Assembly: GCA_002371335.1 (NCBI GenBank)
Contig: DFHP01000123.1
Coordinates: 1 to 26,590, forward strand
Length of the DNA: 26,590 bases
Reading direction: 5' to 3'
Source: Eubacterium sp. UBA3720
GTDB taxonomy: Bacteria > Bacillota > Clostridia > Lachnospirales > Lachnospiraceae
Part shown: positions 22,760-26,590 of the stretch, piece after piece
Layout: the number at the start of each line of letters is the position of its first letter
Numbering within the stretch: the first letter of the stretch is position 1
Program-made: the position numbers and the translations under genes
Notes under the pieces: model-generated
Databases searched by the model: none
Told to the model about the DNA's origin: nothing
What the model saw: only the letters and a program-made list of their open reading frames with translations

Positions 22760-22977
22760 GTGCAGTCTCCAAAGGGGGTACTGCGCGATTCTGCATGTTG
22801 CGGAAGATCCGTGATACAAGAAAAAACTATCTTCAGGATCCATACGGAAATGCCATGGGCAGATCCGCAGACGGATAACATTTCCCGTGACTCGGAAATG
22901 AAGGACGCCTGTATCGCATGCATGTGGAAGCAGACAGTATAAAAGCAGCCGTAATTCTATCAGGAGGAAAAAGAGGA
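22760..22977 (+). promoter_or_regulatory. 5' leader of rpsL
   Basis: About 218 nt of untranslated leader, with small stems such as ATCCG-CAGA-CGGAT near 22863-22876. The start of rpsL is set by AGGAGG at 22962-22967. A regulatory function is plausible for a ribosomal operon, but no known leader class is recognised. Confidence 0.4.
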
Positions 22978-23391
22978 ATGCCTACATTTAACCAGTTAGT
23001 AAGAAAAGGCCGTCAGACTTCCGTAAAGAAGTCAACAGCTCCGGCTCTGCAGAGAAGTTTTAACTCACTGAAGAAAAAAGCAGTTAAGAAAGCTTCTCCA
23101 CAGAAACGTGGCGTTTGTACAGCCGTTAAAACTGCTACGCCGAAAAAGCCTAACTCAGCGCTTCGTAAGATTGCCAGAGTTCGTCTTTCAAACGGTATCG
23201 AAGTAACAAGCTACATCCCGGGTGAGGGACACAATCTTCAGGAGCATAGCGTTGTTCTGATTCGAGGCGGTAGAGTAAAGGACCTTCCGGGTACCAGATA
23301 TCATATTATCCGAGGAACACTTGATACAGCAGGTGTTGCGAACAGAAAACAGGCTCGTTCCAAATACGGTACTAAGAAACCGAAAAAATGA
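22978..23391 (+). CDS. rpsL: 30S ribosomal protein S12
   Basis: S12 lies at the decoding centre. The 137-aa protein starts MPTFNQLVRKGR; the frame is open upstream but AGGAGG and homology fix ATG 22978. It carries the Gram-positive insertion after residue 25 (FNSLKKKAVKKAS) and the conserved PKKPNSALRK and PGEGHNLQEHS loops. Lys56, the site of classical streptomycin-resistance changes, is the sensitive-type Lys. First gene of the str operon. Confidence 0.98.
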   Translation: MPTFNQLVRKGRQTSVKKSTAPALQRSFNSLKKKAVKKASPQKRGVCTAVKTATPKKPNSALRKIARVRLSNGIEVTSYIPGEGHNLQEHSVVLIRGGRVKDLPGTRYHIIRGTLDTAGVANRKQARSKYGTKKPKK

Positions 23392-23586
23392 TTTAACAGC
23401 ATAAGCTGCAATTATTAACCAGATTAGAAATTCTAAATCACCATATGGTTGAGTCAGGCGGTCAATCTTGAACCTAACAGCGGCTGCAGGTTATATATAC
23501 AGATTTACCGGCGCAGACCACATTTTGAATCCATAAAGGTGTGAGTACCAAAGATCTAATCACAAATGATTAAGGAGGGAAGAGAC
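23392..23586 (+). other. rpsL-rpsG intergenic spacer
   Basis: 195 nt without a gene, unusually long for these two neighbours. No terminator is seen, so the operon probably reads through. In E. coli the matching spacer carries the S7 repressor site; whether that holds here cannot be judged by eye. Confidence 0.4.
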
Positions 23587-24057
23587 GTGCCACGTAAAGG
23601 ACATACTCAGCACAGAGATGTTTTAGCAGATCCGGTATACAATAATAAAGTGGTTACCAAGCTTATCAACAACATCATGCTTGACGGTAAGAAGGGTACA
23701 GCTCAGAAGATCGTATACGACGCGTTTGCTAAGATGGAAGAAAAAGCTGGAAAGCCAGCATTGGAAGTATTTGAAGAGGCAATGAACAATATCATGCCTG
23801 TACTTGAGGTAAAAGCAAGACGAATCGGCGGCGCTACATATCAGGTGCCGATCGAGGTTAGAGCTGACAGACGTCAGACACTTGCTCTTCGTTGGATCAC
23901 AATGTATTCACGTAAGAGAAGTGAGAAAAAAATGGCAGACAGACTTGCTAATGAGCTTCTGGATGCATCAAACAACACAGGAGCATCCGTAAAGCGTAAA
24001 GAAGATATGCATAAGATGGCAGAGTCTAACAAGGCTTTCGCTCATTACAGATTTTAA
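23587..24057 (+). CDS. rpsG: 30S ribosomal protein S7 (GTG start)
   Basis: S7 nucleates assembly of the 30S head and contacts E-site tRNA. The GTG at 23587 is chosen because AAGGAGGG (23572-23579) is 7 nt upstream and because it gives the standard MPRKGH start and the 156-aa family length; the in-frame ATG at 23566 lies before the ribosome binding site. Conserved segments include GRADRRQ-like EVRADRRQTLALRWI and AESNKAFAHYRF at the C-terminus. fusA begins 12 nt later. Confidence 0.98.
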   Translation: MPRKGHTQHRDVLADPVYNNKVVTKLINNIMLDGKKGTAQKIVYDAFAKMEEKAGKPALEVFEEAMNNIMPVLEVKARRIGGATYQVPIEVRADRRQTLALRWITMYSRKRSEKKMADRLANELLDASNNTGASVKRKEDMHKMAESNKAFAHYRF

Positions 24058-24069
24058 GGAGGAATAACT

Positions 24070-26187
24070 TTGGCTGGAAGAGAATATCCATTGGAGAGGA
24101 CCAGAAATATCGGTATCATGGCGCATATCGATGCTGGTAAAACAACTCTGACAGAGCGTATTCTGTACTATACGGGTGTTAACTATAAGATTGGGGAAAC
24201 TTACGAAGGTACAGCTACAATGGACTGGATGGAACAGGAGCAGGAAAGAGGTATCACCATTACTTCAGCTGCAACTACATGCCATTGGACACTCCAGGAG
24301 CAGAATGCACCGAAAAAGGGCGCCGAGGAAAACCGTATCAACATCATTGATACGCCAGGCCATGTAGATTTCACTGTAGAGGTCGAAAGATCTCTTCGAG
24401 TACTGGATGGAGCAGTCGGAGTATTTGACGCTAAGGGCGGAGTAGAGCCGCAGTCTGAGAATGTTTGGCGTCAGGCAGATACATACAATGTTCCGCGTAT
24501 GGCATTCGTAAATAAAATGGATATCCTTGGTGCGGATTTCTTCAACACGGTTGATGAGATCGGTACTAAGCTTGGAAAAAATGCTGTAGTTATTCAGCTT
24601 CCGATCGGTAAAGAAGACTATTTCAAGGGAATCATTGATCTGTTCGAGATGAAAGCGTACATTTACAACGATTCCAAGGGAGAGGATATCTCCATCACAG
24701 ATATTCCGGAAGATATGAAGGATGAGGCTGAGATGTATCATGAAGAGCTGGTAGAGAAGATCTGCGAGTTTGATGATGATCTCATGATGGAGTATCTCGA
24801 TGGAAACGAGCCTTCCGTTGAGGAACTTAAAGCGGCTCTTCGTAAGGCTACTATCGAAAACAAAGGCGTTCCGGTATGCTGCGGTTCAGCACACCAGAAC
24901 AAAGGTATCCAGAAGCTTCTGGACGCCGTAGTAGAGTACATGCCGGCGCCTACAGATGTACCGGATATCCAGGGCACGGATCTTGAGGGTAATGAGATCG
25001 TAAGACATTCTTCTGATGACGAGCCATTCTCAGCTCTGGTATTTAAGATCGTAACGGATCCGTTCGTAGGTAAACTTGCGTACTTCCGTGTTTATTCAGG
25101 AACATGTAACTCCGGTTCATACGTACTGAATGCCACAAAAGATAAAAAAGAGCGTGTGGGACGTATCCTTCAGATGCATGCGAACAAGAGAGCGGAGCTG
25201 TCAAAGGTTTACTCCGGAGATATCGCTGCAGCTATCGGATTTAAATTTTCCACAACAGGTGATACGATCTGCTCAGATCAGGATCCTGTTATCCTGGAAT
25301 CCATGGAATTCCCGGATCCTGTAATTGAGCTCGCAATCGAGCCAAAGACAAAAGCAGGTCAGGGAAAACTTGCCGAAGCCCTTGCGAAACTTGCTGAAGA
25401 GGATCCTACTTTTAAAGCTCACACAAACAGTGAGACCGGACAGACGATCATCGCCGGTATGGGAGAGCTTCATCTGGAGATCATTGTTGACCGTCTGCTT
25501 CGTGAGTTCAATGTAGAAGCTAATGTAGGTGCTCCGCAGGTAGCATACAAAGAGACGATCACCAAAGGCTCTGATATAGACAGCAAATATGCCCGTCAGT
25601 CAGGCGGACGCGGACAGTATGGACACTGTAAAGTTCGTTTCGAGCCTATGGATGCCAACGCTGAAGAGACATATAAGTTTGAGAATACAACAGTCGGCGG
25701 ATCTATTCCTAAAGAATATATCCCGGCGGTCGATGAAGGTATTCAGGATGCTATGAAAGCCGGAGTTCTCGGCGGATATCCTGTAGTCGGCGTATCCGCA
25801 AACGTATATGACGGTTCATATCATGAGGTCGATTCTTCAGAAATGGCCTTCCACATTGCCGGATCCATGGCCTTCAAGGAGGCTATGCAGAAAGGTGCAC
25901 CTGCGCTTCTTGAGCCAATCATGAAGGTTGAGGTTTCCACACCGGAAGAGTACATGGGTGATGTTATCGGTGACATCAACTCACGACGCGGCCGTATTGA
26001 AGGAATGGACGACATCGGCGGTGGAAAGATGGTACGTGGTTTTGTACCGCTTGCTGAAATGTTCGGTTATTCTACAGACCTTCGTTCAAAGACTCAGGGA
26101 CGAGGCAACTACTCCATGTTCTTTGAGAGATACGAGCCGGTTCCGAAGTCAGTTCAGGAGAAAGTTCTGGCCGACAATAAGGGCTGA
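24070..26187 (+). CDS. fusA: elongation factor G (TTG start)
   Basis: EF-G is the GTPase that drives tRNA-mRNA translocation and, with RRF, ribosome recycling. The 705-aa protein has G1 AHIDAGKT (18-25), the switch-I block RGITITSAATTCHW, G3 DTPGH, G4 NKMD, and C-terminal domains IV-V with GGRGQYGHCKVRFEP and RGRIEGMDDIGGGKMVRGFVPLAEMFGY. The start is TTG 24070, set by AAGGAGG (24056-24062) that overlaps the rpsG stop, with 7-nt spacing and the standard MAGREYPLERTRNIGIMAH N-terminus. Full-length and normal. Confidence 0.98.
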   Translation: MAGREYPLERTRNIGIMAHIDAGKTTLTERILYYTGVNYKIGETYEGTATMDWMEQEQERGITITSAATTCHWTLQEQNAPKKGAEENRINIIDTPGHVDFTVEVERSLRVLDGAVGVFDAKGGVEPQSENVWRQADTYNVPRMAFVNKMDILGADFFNTVDEIGTKLGKNAVVIQLPIGKEDYFKGIIDLFEMKAYIYNDSKGEDISITDIPEDMKDEAEMYHEELVEKICEFDDDLMMEYLDGNEPSVEELKAALRKATIENKGVPVCCGSAHQNKGIQKLLDAVVEYMPAPTDVPDIQGTDLEGNEIVRHSSDDEPFSALVFKIVTDPFVGKLAYFRVYSGTCNSGSYVLNATKDKKERVGRILQMHANKRAELSKVYSGDIAAAIGFKFSTTGDTICSDQDPVILESMEFPDPVIELAIEPKTKAGQGKLAEALAKLAEEDPTFKAHTNSETGQTIIAGMGELHLEIIVDRLLREFNVEANVGAPQVAYKETITKGSDIDSKYARQSGGRGQYGHCKVRFEPMDANAEETYKFENTTVGGSIPKEYIPAVDEGIQDAMKAGVLGGYPVVGVSANVYDGSYHEVDSSEMAFHIAGSMAFKEAMQKGAPALLEPIMKVEVSTPEEYMGDVIGDINSRRGRIEGMDDIGGGKMVRGFVPLAEMFGYSTDLRSKTQGRGNYSMFFERYEPVPKSVQEKVLADNKG

Positions 26188-26207
26188 CAGAAGATCTTAT
26201 GACGCCG

Positions 26208-26236
26208 CAATCCTAAGTTTTGCTTGCAAAGGATTG
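26208..26236 (+). other. hairpin between fusA and tuf
   Basis: CAATCCT (26208-26214) pairs with AGGATTG (26230-26236), with inner TTGC/GCAA. No T-run follows. Its 3' half contains the TTGCAA that may act as the tuf -35 box. Confidence 0.6.
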
Positions 26237-26252
26237 TAAAATGCAATATAAT
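26224..26252 (+). promoter_or_regulatory. probable internal promoter for tuf
   Basis: TTGCAA (26224-26229), 17-nt spacer, perfect TATAAT (26247-26252). A separate tuf promoter would let EF-Tu exceed the other str products. Confidence 0.6.
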
Positions 26253-26287
26253 CCCATTAGTAATGCTATTTATGGGAAGATTTTTTT
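26252..26287 (+). terminator. weak terminator or attenuator before tuf
   Basis: TCCCAT (26252-26257) pairs with ATGGGA (26272-26277), then AGA and seven T (26281-26287). The stem is short, so partial termination of fusA read-through or attenuation of the tuf leader is more likely than a full stop. Confidence 0.4.
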
Positions 26288-26327
26288 CAGCGAATGCTTG
26301 AAAATGTTTAAGGAGGAAAAATTTAAA

Positions 26328-26590
26328 ATGTCAAAGCAGAAATTCGAAAGAACCAAACCGCATTGTAACATCGGAACTATCGGACATGTAGATCATGGTA
26401 AAACAACTCTGACAGCTGCTATCACATCCGTACTTTCCAAGAGAGTAGAAGGTAACGCTGCTGTAGATTTCGCAAATATCGATAAAGCTCCGGAAGAGAG
26501 AGAGCGTGGTATTACTATTTCAACAGCTCACGTTGAGTATGAGACAGCTAAAAGACATTACGCACACGTTGACTGCCCAGGACATGCTGA
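26328..26590 (+). CDS. tuf: elongation factor Tu, N-terminal fragment
   Basis: The first 87 codons of EF-Tu, which delivers aminoacyl-tRNA to the ribosome; the gene runs off the right edge. Visible are the N-terminus MSKQKFERTKPHCNIGTIGH, the P-loop GHVDHGKTT, the effector region DKAPEERERGITISTAHVEYE and the start of G3 DCPGH. AAGGAGG (26310-26316) precedes the ATG by 11 nt. Last visible member of the str operon. Confidence 0.98.
   Translation, partial: MSKQKFERTKPHCNIGTIGHVDHGKTTLTAAITSVLSKRVEGNAAVDFANIDKAPEERERGITISTAHVEYETAKRHYAHVDCPGHA

Noticed and set aside
1..26590. CRISPR arrays, tRNA or rRNA genes, insertion-sequence transposases, phage genes
   Set aside because: None was found on either strand; the only repeats are the short elements listed.

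Overview
The window looks like a chromosomal segment of a low-to-mid GC Firmicute, most likely a gut-type Clostridium-cluster XIVa / Lachnospiraceae member. The grounds are the gene content (ECF transporter module, S9, S12, S7, EF-G and EF-Tu genes of clostridial type), strong AGGAGG-type ribosome binding sites, TTG/GTG starts decided by those sites, and consensus TTGACA-N17-TATAAT promoters. The genus is not determined.

Layout. (1) 1-5815: housekeeping block on the plus strand: 3' end of lon, engB/ysxC, the ecfA1-ecfA2-ecfT energy-coupling module, truA, then rplM-rpsI behind their own promoter and a ~215-nt leader, closed by a good terminator. (2) 5816-22740: about 17 kb of mostly accessory genes that separates rplM-rpsI from the str operon. 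It holds a structured repeat (copy A), a CoA-disulfide reductase/rhodanese fusion, argG, a 59-nt palindrome between convergent genes, a minus-strand Lon-type AAA+ ATPase without protease domain, and a minus-strand cysK-like gene. Next comes a catabolic-looking island: TRAP transporter dctPQM, split transketolase, NAD-type short-chain dehydrogenase and a FadR-type GntR regulator. It is followed by repeat copy B, a histidine-kinase-like protein lacking the phospho-accepting His, a translationally coupled 69-aa unknown protein, a candidate guanidine-IV (mepA-type) riboswitch before a MATE exporter, and a frameshifted DNA glycosylase gene. (3) 22724-26590: the str operon, rpsL-rpsG-fusA-tuf, with a perfect consensus promoter and a probable extra promoter before tuf; tuf runs off the end.

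How the genes work together. The 12.0-19.2 kb island reads as one regulon. TRAP would import an acidic or polyol-like solute, the SDR would oxidise or reduce it, and the two-subunit transketolase would move a C2 unit into the pentose phosphate pool; no kinase or aldolase is present. The octamer TGTAGGAT or close variants recurs, often inverted, at the dctP promoter, before tkt and at the regulator's own promoter, which suggests (inference) that the FadR-type protein controls the set. The most unusual items are the A/B repeat with compensatory base changes, the His-less kinase with its small partner, the riboswitch candidate with mutually exclusive stems, and the protease-less Lon-like ATPase with an altered Walker B.
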